Below are positions 25,694 to 33,731 of a DNA stretch of 39,655 bases, piece after piece (within the stretch, counting starts at the first letter, position 1; each line of letters opens with the position of its first letter). A program made the position numbers and the translations under genes. Below the pieces are notes generated by a model, which saw only the letters and a list, made by a program, of their open reading frames with translations, did no database searches and was not told the DNA's origin. The DNA is from DAISIL01 sp036822015 (GTDB lineage Bacteria > Bacteroidota > Bacteroidia > Cytophagales > Bernardetiaceae). The stretch lies in assembly GCA_036822015.1 (NCBI GenBank), contig DAISIL010000028.1, positions 1 to 39,655 on the forward strand, in the 5' to 3' direction.

Positions 25694-26659
25694 TCATTTG
25701 AGTAAGCCCAATTCACGCAGCCGCTCCTCCAAAAACTCACCCGCAGTAATGTCCGGGTATTGCTTCGGGTTGTCTTCGGTGATACACTGGGGCAGGCAAC
25801 TCAAATCCATGGCCGACCGGGGGTGCATAAAAAACGGGATCGAATAGCGGGAGGTGGACAACTGTTCTCGGGGCGGATTGACGACGCGATGGATCGTCGA
25901 TTTGAGGACGTTGTTGGTCAGGCGTGAAAGCATATCACCGACATTGACGACAACCTGCTCGGGAAGAGCCGTTACCGAAATCCACTCTCCGTCCAGGCGT
26001 TGCACTTGCAAGCCATCGGCACTAGCCCCCATCAGGAGCGTGATGAGGTTGATGTCGCCATGAGCTGCCGCCCGAACGGCACCATCCTCCACCTGGTCAG
26101 GGTCAAGGGGGAAGTAATGAATCGGACGCAGGATGCTGTTGCCCAACGTGGCCTTGTCGTCAAAATAATCTTCGGGGAGATGCAAATAAGCCGCAATAGC
26201 TCGCAACAACTCTAAGCCGGCCCGCTCAAGAGTAACGAAAGCGGTGCAAGTAGCCTCCGCAAAATCAGGAACTTCCTCGGGAAACACATTGGCGGGATAG
26301 TCGGACAATACCGGATGCGCTTGAGCCGGATCAAATGCTTGTCCGATATGATAAAATTCCTTCAAATCGGCTTTGCTGAAACCTTTGGCCGTTTCTTTGC
26401 GCTTACCCGTGTACCCGCGTTGGTAGTTGAGTTGGGGGCGTTCGTATTTTTGCTTGACCGCTTCGGGCAAGCGAAAAAAGTCCTCCACGGTTCGATACAA
26501 GGCCTGTCGTTGGGTTTCGGAAAGCCCGTGATTTTTAATGGCTACAAAGCCGATGTGTGAAAAAGCATCACCTAATTGCTGAACAAAACGTTTTTTTTGT
26601 GCTGGATCGCCGGCCATAAAGTCGGACAGGTCAAGCGAAGGAATCTGGTCGTATTGCAT
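25694..26659 (-). CDS. 2-oxoglutarate/Fe(II) oxygenase, isopenicillin N synthase-like
   Basis: A 321-residue cytoplasmic oxygenase. It has the N-terminal DIOX_N region (IPSLDLSDF, then IGFVAIKNHGL) and the double-stranded beta-helix core with the iron-binding HGD (H200, D202) and H257, plus the co-substrate residues RYS (R271, S273). This set is complete, so it should be active. Members oxidise small molecules with 2-oxoglutarate, or in isopenicillin N synthase without it; the substrate is not predictable here, and no biosynthetic cluster is adjacent. It is divergent from the SpoIIE gene. A TAACTTCG box (26689-26682, one mismatch) with TTG 22 bases upstream is a weak promoter candidate. Confidence 0.9.
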   Translation of the reverse strand: MQYDQIPSLDLSDFMAGDPAQKKRFVQQLGDAFSHIGFVAIKNHGLSETQRQALYRTVEDFFRLPEAVKQKYERPQLNYQRGYTGKRKETAKGFSKADLKEFYHIGQAFDPAQAHPVLSDYPANVFPEEVPDFAEATCTAFVTLERAGLELLRAIAAYLHLPEDYFDDKATLGNSILRPIHYFPLDPDQVEDGAVRAAAHGDINLITLLMGASADGLQVQRLDGEWISVTALPEQVVVNVGDMLSRLTNNVLKSTIHRVVNPPREQLSTSRYSIPFFMHPRSAMDLSCLPQCITEDNPKQYPDITAGEFLEERLRELGLLK

Positions 26660-26736
26660 ACCCGTTGCGTTGATGAAAAAACGAAGTTAGAAAAAAACTT
26701 TGTATCATTACCAATAAAACTGAACCGTCCTATTTT

Positions 26737-28122
26737 ATGCCCACACCAACGCCTGCCTTAGCGGACGCGCTCGAAAAAGCCTCCGTGCGTTACCACGTCA
26801 TTGGGGCCTGGATTGCGATTGTCTTTGATCCCATTTTTGGCATCACCGACTACTTCAATATCTCGGAGTGGCAACACCTACTCTGGATTCGATTTGGTGT
26901 CTCGGCGGTTACGTTGCTGGCGATCTTAGCTTACAAAAAGTACAACTTTCCTTCCTACTGGTTGGTTTTTGTGCCGTTTATGCTGATTTCCTTGCAGAAT
27001 GCCTACACTTTTGATCTGATTACCTTAGATAACTTCACCGGTCATACCCTCAACTACATCGCCCTACTGATCGGGGGGGGGATGTTTATCTTGTGGCGAT
27101 GGACGTTTTCGGTGGCCGTCATTGGGGCATCTATCGCAGCTACGATTTTTTTCATCTGGCTCAACCCCCATTTTACGCTCCAGGAGGCGGCCGTACATGG
27201 CGGTTTGCTGCTTCTGGTCGTGGCCGTCTTTATGATCGTCTTGATACAGACCCGCTATTCCTTGACCATCAAAACGATTATTGCCCAGCTTGAAGTCGAG
27301 AAAAGCAACCGAGAACTCGAAAAGAAAAACAAACACATCACCGATAGCATCCGCTATGCCCAACGCATCCAGGAGGCCACCCTGCCGCCCATCGAAGATA
27401 TTCAACGGGTTATTCCTCAATCTTTTGTCTTGTTTAAGCCACAGTCTATCGTCTCGGGTGATTTTTACTGGTTTTGTCATTGCCAACACCAAATCTTAAT
27501 TGCGGCCGTCGATTGTACCGGACACGGCGTGCCGGGCGCGTTTATGTCCATGAAAGGCGACGCACTCCTGAACCAAATCGTCAATGTCGAAAAGATCATG
27601 CAACCCGACCTGGTACTTTCGCGGATGCACCAGGGCATACAAGAGGGACTCAAACAAAAAGCCACCAAAAACCGCGATGGTATGGATGCTGTCCTGTGCT
27701 TGATCGACCAGGAGGCGGCCACGATCACTTTTGCCGGAGCGAAGAACCCTTTCATTTACATCCAAAACGGGCAGTTGCACCAAATCAAAGGGGATCGGTC
27801 ATCTATTGGCGGCTACAAGGCACCTAGTGATATTCGATTTTCATCAAGCACTATTTCTTTTTTTGATGATCCTATCACTTGTTATATTTTTTCGGATGGC
27901 TTTCAAGATCAGTTTGGAAAAGACCAATACCGCAGCGGCAAATACGGACCCAAGCACTTTAGAGAACTCCTATTTCGCATCCATGATAAGCCCATAGACC
28001 AGCAAAAAGACCTCCTCAATCAGACTTTTGAAGACTGGCGCAGTGGCACCACAGAAAAACAAATCGACGACGTACTGGTGATCGGCTTGCAATTAAAAAA
28101 AAATAACAAAGCAGGTATCTAA
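26737..28122 (+). CDS. Multi-TM SpoIIE-type PP2C phosphatase
   Basis: A 461-residue membrane protein. Residues about 20-180 form six TM helices of a sensor module, residues 185-225 are a coiled-coil (LEVEKSNRELEKKNKH), and the rest is a SpoIIE/PP2C serine phosphatase. Catalytic metal-binding positions are visible in SGDFYW, DCTGHGVPGAF, SDGFQDQFG and QIDDVLVIGL. It probably dephosphorylates an anti-sigma-antagonist (STAS) protein or a similar switch; no RsbW or STAS gene is next to it. A G9 tract (27073-27081) encodes Gly113-115 in a TM helix. The next gene's frame begins just after this stop. Confidence 0.9.
   Translation: MPTPTPALADALEKASVRYHVIGAWIAIVFDPIFGITDYFNISEWQHLLWIRFGVSAVTLLAILAYKKYNFPSYWLVFVPFMLISLQNAYTFDLITLDNFTGHTLNYIALLIGGGMFILWRWTFSVAVIGASIAATIFFIWLNPHFTLQEAAVHGGLLLLVVAVFMIVLIQTRYSLTIKTIIAQLEVEKSNRELEKKNKHITDSIRYAQRIQEATLPPIEDIQRVIPQSFVLFKPQSIVSGDFYWFCHCQHQILIAAVDCTGHGVPGAFMSMKGDALLNQIVNVEKIMQPDLVLSRMHQGIQEGLKQKATKNRDGMDAVLCLIDQEAATITFAGAKNPFIYIQNGQLHQIKGDRSSIGGYKAPSDIRFSSSTISFFDDPITCYIFSDGFQDQFGKDQYRSGKYGPKHFRELLFRIHDKPIDQQKDLLNQTFEDWRSGTTEKQIDDVLVIGLQLKKNNKAGI
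27073..27081 (+). repeat. G9 homopolymer in the SpoIIE phosphatase gene
   Basis: Nine G in register with codons 113-115 (GGG GGG GGG) of the phosphatase, in a TM segment (IGGGM). Gain or loss of one base would shift the frame and remove the phosphatase domain. Confidence 0.9.
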
Positions 28123-28186
28123 CAAGTTTGATAATTGCCTTAATCAAACTAAAAAAGAGGTCAGGAAAAAGTCTATCTATGGTGCA

Positions 28187-28537
28187 TTGTTCATTGGTTT
28201 GCTGCTCTCCTTCGGATTGGTCGCCTTTCAGGGCAAGCCCACCAACACAAGCTACGAGTACATGCAGATCAATGTCTTAGAGTCAGTCGTGAAAGGTGGC
28301 GTAGGTCGCTCTCGCATGATCGTAACGGATACCCAGGGCAACTCCCCCGAACCTATCAACCTGGATAACTATTACAGCTTGACAGGGATGAACTTCAGCA
28401 ATATCCAAAGCAACGAAAAAGCTATCGTGGTTCAGCTCAACCTATTGGGCAAGGAAGGCTGGGAGGTCGTCGGAACAACCAGCGGTGGCAATGAAGTTTA
28501 TTTCACCAAATACACCTTGCGCCGCCCCCTAAGGTAA
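28187..28537 (+). CDS. Small secreted DUF4177-like protein with unclear start codon
   Basis: About 116 residues from TTG 28187. The mature part holds EYMQINVLES, a middle with NIQSNEKAIVVQLNLLGKEGWEVVG, and YFTKYTL at the end, a pattern similar to small DUF4177-type proteins in which a helix with 'LN.LG.EGWEVV' lies between strands. The frame is open from 28097 and contains no ATG or GTG before TTG. The residues encoded upstream of it (KKSIYGAL, joined to FIGLLLSFGLVAFQ) form a full signal peptide, and the codon before KKS is AGG at 28163-28165, one base from ATG. The real start is probably there (a changed or misread ATG) or at TTG. It overlaps the DUF4296 gene by 9 bases tail to tail. Confidence 0.65.
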   Translation: MFIGLLLSFGLVAFQGKPTNTSYEYMQINVLESVVKGGVGRSRMIVTDTQGNSPEPINLDNYYSLTGMNFSNIQSNEKAIVVQLNLLGKEGWEVVGTTSGGNEVYFTKYTLRRPLR

Positions 28538-28897
28538 GCCTGTCGTCATCAGAGGTGCCTGCCTGCGTTGCTCGAGGCTATCATGGACGGCCTGGTAGAG
28601 TTTTTTGCCTTCTTTGGTATCCTCGAGATAATGCCGTAGATTTTTTAGCAGGATCACCGTGTCGATCTGGTAGCGTTGCAAGAGCAGGTGTTCATAATGA
28701 GCATACAGTACTTCATTATCCACAAAATCGCGCCCTTTGAGAGCCGCCGCCTCCTCTGCTAAGTGTAAGTCAATCAATAGCTCTATCATCACGGACGGTG
28801 GAAGTAAACCTTCGGATGCTGCGTTGCCGCGCTTTTCTTTTTGGCAGGCAGTGGCAAGCACCCAAAGCGCGATCAAGATGTGCATGTATCGTTTCAT
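28529..28897 (-). CDS. DUF4296 lipoprotein
   Basis: A 122-residue protein with a lipoprotein signal peptide (lipobox LATAC, Cys18 as lipidated residue) followed by a helical DUF4296 domain: the segment VMIELLIDLHLAEEAA is typical of the family in Bacteroidota. Its function is not known. ATG 28897 is chosen since the signal peptide begins there; the longer frame to 28933 adds a poor N-terminus. It follows the beta-barrel gene after 19 bases, so the two and the ECF sigma factor gene may be one transcript. Confidence 0.85.
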   Translation of the reverse strand: MKRYMHILIALWVLATACQKEKRGNAASEGLLPPSVMIELLIDLHLAEEAAALKGRDFVDNEVLYAHYEHLLLQRYQIDTVILLKNLRHYLEDTKEGKKLYQAVHDSLEQRRQAPLMTTGLP

Positions 28898-28916
28898 CCC
28901 CACAAAGATAGCAACT

Positions 28917-29993
28917 TCAAAACGCATAACCAATGCCTAAGCCCACACGCACCGGACGCGCCTGCAAGGGTGCCGAACGTGGCGTGGTACGCTGCCAAAG
29001 GTAATTGAGCGTCGGAGAAAGTGTCAAGCGACGCGATAAAGCCAGGCGATAAAAAACCGTGCTTCCCCAAAACGGACCCACCCCCGAAGGCGTACCCTGT
29101 GCCTGCATCGCAAAACCCAAAGACTGCCGGGCCGCGATCTGGTAGCTCAAACCGAGCGTAGCCCCGAACAAGTGTACCTGGCGTTGGTGTACCTGATCGT
29201 GATAATCGTAGGTAGGCTGGACAGATGACCCTTCGTTTTGGCGCACACTGACAAAATTAGCCAACGCAAAAGAGCGGATGCTGTATTGAAAATGCTCCCG
29301 AAACGTATGATAGCTCCCCCCAACAAAGACCGACATCCGCTCCGAAAGTGGACGATAATAGGAGAGTTCAGCCGAAATGCCGAGGCGATCTCGGGCAGAC
29401 TTACCAGGCTGATCCAGGATCGTTTCTTGTCCGGCACGCAAGGTGTTGGGCGATAAGTGCCAATGCGTCCAATAGGTAGCCACCCCCAGGTGCCAATATC
29501 CCTTTCGTTCGGCTGTTGCGGCGGCGGCTTGCTGTTCGGGCAAAGCATTGATAGTCAAATTTTTGGGAAGGTAGGATAAGGTCTGCGCATCCAGACAAGG
29601 CAGCGGCTCGAGGGTGTTTTGTTGGGGGATGTGTGTTTGAGCTTTGGGCAACGGCGGCTCGAAGGTGTTTTGTCGGGGGGCCTTAGGAGGCGAGACGGCC
29701 AGGCTAGGTGTTTCGTTCTTGTGGTCTTTTGGCTCTAGGGGAAACGTCTCCTGCGGCACAGGTGAGGCGATATGAGCGGCTGGTTGGTGTAAGTCTCCCG
29801 TTTTGATTGGAAAACCCAACAAAAAAAACAAGAACAATAGCCCAGCAGCACAGAAAAACACCGGCAGTAGCGGCCTTCTTCGGTAGGGTGGCGGTGATGC
29901 GGTAAAGTCAGCAAAGCGTGCGCCTATCTCGTTGCGCCATCTTTGGTCATCGTCGTAAAATTGTTGCATACGTTTTTGTTTGGTGGCAGGCAT
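28917..29993 (-). CDS. Anti-sigma-like membrane protein with C-terminal beta-barrel domain
   Basis: A 358-residue protein with three parts. Residues 1-40 are cytoplasmic and acidic-basic with tryptophan (WRNEIGARFADF), resembling the short sigma-binding segment before the TM helix in Bacteroidota ECF partners. Residues 41-62 form a TM helix. A proline-rich linker (about 65-140) with two similar copies of QNT[FL]EP(P)LP leads to a beta-barrel-like C-terminus (about 165-358) that ends with aromatic residue YAF, as in PorT-like outer-membrane proteins. The gene overlaps the ECF sigma gene by 70 bases (46 if ATG 29969 is used), so it is very likely its regulatory partner. The alternative is an unrelated surface protein. 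Confidence 0.7.
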   Translation of the reverse strand: MPATKQKRMQQFYDDDQRWRNEIGARFADFTASPPPYRRRPLLPVFFCAAGLLFLFFLLGFPIKTGDLHQPAAHIASPVPQETFPLEPKDHKNETPSLAVSPPKAPRQNTFEPPLPKAQTHIPQQNTLEPLPCLDAQTLSYLPKNLTINALPEQQAAAATAERKGYWHLGVATYWTHWHLSPNTLRAGQETILDQPGKSARDRLGISAELSYYRPLSERMSVFVGGSYHTFREHFQYSIRSFALANFVSVRQNEGSSVQPTYDYHDQVHQRQVHLFGATLGLSYQIAARQSLGFAMQAQGTPSGVGPFWGSTVFYRLALSRRLTLSPTLNYLWQRTTPRSAPLQARPVRVGLGIGYAF

Positions 29994-30520
29994 TGGCGTA
30001 GCCGCTGTTTGGCTCGGGCAAGTTGGGATTTGGATGTGCCTTCGCTGATTCCCAGCCGTTCGGCGATTTCTTTGTGGGCATAGCCTTCGATAACGTACAT
30101 ATTGAACACGATTCGGTAGCCATCGGGGAGTTCCTGGATGTATCCCAATAGTTCCTGTGTAGAAAGTAAGGCAAAGGCATCTTCATACAGGGTGTCTTCT
30201 TGTTGGATGTCTTCGGTGTCGCTGTGGTGTAGGTGTTTTTTTTGTTGATGGAAATAGTCAATGGCTGTGTTGGCGGCTAGTCGTCGGATCCAACCAGGCA
30301 AAGCCGCCGGCTCGCGCACCTTCCCGATATGCTTGAATATCTTGATGAAGGCCTCCTGGAAGATGTCCTCTGCTTCGTGGGCGCGTGGTGCATAGCGTAC
30401 ACATACCCCCATGACATTGGGCGCAAACTCTTGATAGAGTGCAGATTGGGCTTTGGCTTTCCCTTTGCGGCATCCCTCAATCAATGTTTCGTAGTGCAGG
30501 TGTTCTGGCTGCTTTTCCAT
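29924..30520 (-). CDS. ECF-type RNA polymerase sigma factor
   Basis: A 198-residue sigma-70 family protein. Region 2 is at about residues 22-90 (CVRYAPRAHEAEDIFQEAF, then the -10 recognition helix with AALPGWIRRLAANTAIDYF). Region 4 is at about residues 125-180 (ELLGYIQELPDGYRIVFNMY and the HTH KEIAERLGISEGTSKSQLARAK). Sigma factors of this class direct RNA polymerase to a small regulon in response to an envelope signal, released by an anti-sigma factor. The partner gene starts inside the 3' end of this gene. A region of 216 bases with no clear Bacteroidota promoter box precedes it, which would fit autoregulation through a different promoter. Confidence 0.93.
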   Translation of the reverse strand: MEKQPEHLHYETLIEGCRKGKAKAQSALYQEFAPNVMGVCVRYAPRAHEAEDIFQEAFIKIFKHIGKVREPAALPGWIRRLAANTAIDYFHQQKKHLHHSDTEDIQQEDTLYEDAFALLSTQELLGYIQELPDGYRIVFNMYVIEGYAHKEIAERLGISEGTSKSQLARAKQRLRQCLPPNKNVCNNFTTMTKDGATR

Positions 30521-30699
30521 GGGGTAGCAATCAAAAAGAAAGACCGCAAAAGTTTATCCTGGGTTGCGTGAGCAGCAAAAAATACATACAAAAAGAGAGC
30601 CTCTTCGATCAGATCAAAACTTAATTCACTCAAAATCAAATAGATCGAATCCGAATATCTCAAAAATCATTTTAATCTGGGTATAAATTGTTTTTCTTG

Positions 30700-30707
30700 T
30701 ATCTTTG
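30700..30707 (+). promoter_or_regulatory. -7 box before leuS
   Basis: TATCTTTG fits TAnnTTTG and lies 29 bases before ATG 30737. No TTTG was found at the proper distance upstream, so the promoter is only half supported. Confidence 0.45.
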
Positions 30708-30736
30708 TTTATCAAAAACAGCGAGTAGCGATTTAT

Positions 30737-33526
30737 ATGGAGTACCAACCCAGCGAGTTAGAAGCCAAATGGCGCAACTATTGGCGATCCCATCAGGTTT
30801 ACCGTACCCAAATTGACCCTGACAAACCCAAATTTTACATCCTCGATATGTTCCCCTATCCCTCGGGGGCCGGTCTGCACGTCGGGCATCCGTTGGGCTA
30901 CATCGCCTCTGATATTGTAGCCCGCTACAAGCGGCTCAAAGGCTACAATGTCTTACACCCGATGGGCTTTGATTCTTTTGGCTTACCCGCCGAGCAGTAC
31001 GCCATCGAAACGGGACAACATCCTGCCCTCACCACAGAACAAAACATTGCCACTTATAAAGCCCAACTCAATAAAATTGGCTTTTCTTACGACTGGGAAC
31101 GCGAAATACGCACCTCTGACCCGGGCTACTATCGTTGGACACAATGGATCTTTCAGCAACTCTTCCAGTCCTGGTACAACTACCAAACAGACCGAGCCGA
31201 AGACATCCAGACGCTCATCCAGTGCTTTGAAAAACAGGGAAACAGCCAAGTAAACGCCGCCTGCCACGAAGATACGCCTGTATTCTCGGCAGAGGATTGG
31301 AAACGTTTTTCGGAGCAAGAAAAAGAGGAGATGCTGCTCCGCTATCGCCTCACCTATCTCGATGATTCGATGGTAAACTGGTGTCCGGCCCTCGGGACGG
31401 TGCTGGCCAACGACGAAATCAAAGATGGCTTTTCGGAGCGCGGCGGACACCCCGTGGAACGCAAACAGATGAAGCAGTGGTCGATGCGCATCACCGCTTA
31501 CGCCGAGCGGCTCCTGAACGATCTCGATACCCTCGAGTGGTCATTGGCACTCAAAGAGATGCAACGCAACTGGATCGGGAAGTCGCACGGGGCAGAGATG
31601 GATTTTGTCCTCGTTCAAGATGCCCCTAAGCAAACCCTGACCTGCTTTACCACCCGTCCCGATACCATCTTTGGTGTTACGTTTTTGGTGATGGCTCCCG
31701 AGCATGAACTGGCCCTCGAGCTAGCCACACCCGAGCAGTACGAAGCCGTCGCCAGTTATATTGCTATGGCCAAAAACCGCTCCGAACGCGAGCGTCAAGC
31801 CGAAGTCAAGCAGGTATCAGGGGTCTTTACGGGAAGCTACGTCATCAATCCAATTTCGGGGGAAGCAGTCCAGCTCTGGATCGCCGATTATGTCCTGGCC
31901 GGCTACGGAACAGGGGTGGTTATGGCCGTTCCTTCTTCGGATGATCGTGATTTTCGATTTGCCCAACATTTTGGATTGCCCATCTTGCCCGTCATCGAAG
32001 GAACAGAAAACCTAGCCGATCCTACGGAGATCAAGCGCGGCCGGATGATTAACTCGGGCTTTCTCAATGGCTTAGAAACCGAAGCAGCCATCGCTAAGGT
32101 CATCGAACGCGCCGAAGCCCTCGGTAAGGGACGCGGCAAGGTCAATTATCGCCTCCGCGATGCCGTTTTTTCGCGGCAACGCTACTGGGGCGAACCCGTG
32201 CCGGTCTATTTTGAAAATGGCATCCCGCGACTTGTCCCCCAGAAAGAACTGCCCCTCGTTTTGCCCGAAATTGATGCCTACAAACCCACACCCGAAGGCG
32301 AGCCTCCCCTCGGACGTGCTACCGACTGGGCATACCAGGGAAAGCATCCCTACGAGCTGACAACGATGCCCGGTTGGGCTGGCTCCTCCTGGTACTTTTT
32401 GCGCTACATGGATCCCAAAAACGATCAGGCTTTTGTCTCCTCCGAAGCTGTGGAGTACTGGGGGCAAGTCGATTTTTATATTGGTGGCACCGAACACGCC
32501 GTGGGGCATTTGCTCTATTCTCGTTTCTGGACAAAGTTTTTGTATGATCGTGGCTACCTACCTTTCCATGAACCTTTCAAAAAGCTCGTCAATCAGGGCA
32601 TGATCCAGGGGCGCTCTAGTCTTATCCACCGCATCAAAAATGAAAATGTTTTTGTTTCAGCAGATCTCCAACAAGAATTTGATACAGCGACAACACATGT
32701 TTGGATAAATTGTGTAAAAAACGATGTTTTGGATATAGAGGCTTTCAAGAAATGGAAACCCGATGTGAAAGACGCGCGGTTTATCTGCTCCCCCGACGGG
32801 AAGTTTTATTGCGAAGCCCGAGCAGAGAAGATGTCTAAGTCCAAGTACAACGTCATCAATCCCGATGATTTTGTGGCCCAATACAGTGCCGATACCCTGC
32901 GCCTGTACGAAATGTTTTTGGGCCCCCTCGAGACGGCTAAGCCCTGGGACACGAGCGGAACCGATGGTGTACATCGCTTCCTACGCAAACTCTGGCGGCT
33001 GTTTTTTGACAAAGAAGGCAACTTCTCCGTCAGCCAGGATGCGCCCACGGCAGCCGAGCAGAAGGCCTTGCACCAGACGATCAAGAAAATAAACCAGGAC
33101 ATCGAACGCGGCTCTTACAATACCTGTGTGAGCGCGTTTATGGTCTGTGTCAATGAGTTAGCTATGCTCGCTTGCAACAAAAGGCAAACTCTAGAACCGC
33201 TCTTGATCTTGCTTGCCCCCTTTGCTCCCCATATCAGCGAAGAACTTTGGCACCGCCTAGACCCACAGCGCACCACCGACGGACAGACCATCTTTGACCA
33301 GACGTTCCCCGACTGGGACGAGCAGTACCTCAAAGAAGACCAAATCGAATATCCTGTTTCGATCAATGGCAAAGTACGGGCAAAAATCGCCTTTCCGGCC
33401 GAGGCCACCCAAGCTGACATACAACCCGTCGTCTTGGCTGATGAGCGCGTCTTGAAATGGACGGAAGGTAAAGCACTCCGCAAATTTGTCTTTGTGCCGA
33501 AGCGGATGATTAACGTGGTGGTTTAA
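30737..33526 (+). CDS. leuS: Leucyl-tRNA synthetase
   Basis: A 929-residue class I synthetase that charges tRNA(Leu). The HIGH motif is HVGH (residues 48-51) in PYPSGAGLHVGH and the KMSKS motif is at 698-702. The editing domain in the middle contains the TTRPDTIFG motif and GTG before VMAVPSSDDRD. Two insertions (near residues 155-205 and 625-690, by the sequences around CFEKQGN and HRIKNENVF) are typical of Bacteroidota LeuRS, not a sign of damage. ATG 30737 follows a TAnnTTTG box after 29 bases. The stop lies 17 bases inside the facing small membrane protein gene, and the hairpin at 33688-33720 may end its transcript. Confidence 0.97.
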   Translation: MEYQPSELEAKWRNYWRSHQVYRTQIDPDKPKFYILDMFPYPSGAGLHVGHPLGYIASDIVARYKRLKGYNVLHPMGFDSFGLPAEQYAIETGQHPALTTEQNIATYKAQLNKIGFSYDWEREIRTSDPGYYRWTQWIFQQLFQSWYNYQTDRAEDIQTLIQCFEKQGNSQVNAACHEDTPVFSAEDWKRFSEQEKEEMLLRYRLTYLDDSMVNWCPALGTVLANDEIKDGFSERGGHPVERKQMKQWSMRITAYAERLLNDLDTLEWSLALKEMQRNWIGKSHGAEMDFVLVQDAPKQTLTCFTTRPDTIFGVTFLVMAPEHELALELATPEQYEAVASYIAMAKNRSERERQAEVKQVSGVFTGSYVINPISGEAVQLWIADYVLAGYGTGVVMAVPSSDDRDFRFAQHFGLPILPVIEGTENLADPTEIKRGRMINSGFLNGLETEAAIAKVIERAEALGKGRGKVNYRLRDAVFSRQRYWGEPVPVYFENGIPRLVPQKELPLVLPEIDAYKPTPEGEPPLGRATDWAYQGKHPYELTTMPGWAGSSWYFLRYMDPKNDQAFVSSEAVEYWGQVDFYIGGTEHAVGHLLYSRFWTKFLYDRGYLPFHEPFKKLVNQGMIQGRSSLIHRIKNENVFVSADLQQEFDTATTHVWINCVKNDVLDIEAFKKWKPDVKDARFICSPDGKFYCEARAEKMSKSKYNVINPDDFVAQYSADTLRLYEMFLGPLETAKPWDTSGTDGVHRFLRKLWRLFFDKEGNFSVSQDAPTAAEQKALHQTIKKINQDIERGSYNTCVSAFMVCVNELAMLACNKRQTLEPLLILLAPFAPHISEELWHRLDPQRTTDGQTIFDQTFPDWDEQYLKEDQIEYPVSINGKVRAKIAFPAEATQADIQPVVLADERVLKWTEGKALRKFVFVPKRMINVVV

Positions 33527-33695
33527 TTTTGTTTATTCCCAGCCAAATTGCACCAATAACGACAAGGAGCAGCGGCAAAGCACCAGGTTCATTTTCTGTG
33601 AGAACCATATATGTTACCAAAAAAGATCCTGCAACGATCAGTAGAACAGGAAAAATTCGATTGCTTTTCTTTTTCAAATGGATGTTTAAACCCAT
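33510..33695 (-). CDS. Small two-TM membrane protein
   Basis: A 61-residue protein: a short basic N-terminus (MGLNIHLKKKSNRI), TM helix FPVLLIVAGSFLVTYMVL, a short loop TENEPGA, a second TM helix LPLLLVVIGAIWLGI, and a basic tail NKIKPPR. The symmetrical positive ends and clean hydrophobic blocks suggest a real protein. It is uncertain that it is expressed, because its start codon lies within a hairpin arm (33688-33720) that also lies between it and the FKBP gene upstream. It shares 17 bases with leuS at the 3' end. No family was recognised. Confidence 0.55.
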   Translation of the reverse strand: MGLNIHLKKKSNRIFPVLLIVAGSFLVTYMVLTENEPGALPLLLVVIGAIWLGINKIKPPR

Positions 33696-33720
33696 AAGGT
33701 CTTGAAGACCCTATGGGTTT
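33688..33720. terminator. Hairpin between the small membrane protein and FKBP genes
   Basis: Arms AAACCCATA (33688-33696) and TATGGGTTT (33712-33720) with GGTC/GACC inside and one mismatch (33697/33711). On the plus strand it is followed by a T-rich stretch that could end leuS; on the minus strand the T tract is only TTT and contains the start codon region of the 61-residue protein. Confidence 0.65.
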
Positions 33721-33731
33721 GTTTTGTTTGT

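Noticed and set aside
30740..33526. LeuRS insertions as signs of a fusion or damage
   Set aside because: The same insertions are usual in Bacteroidota LeuRS, and both catalytic motifs are intact.
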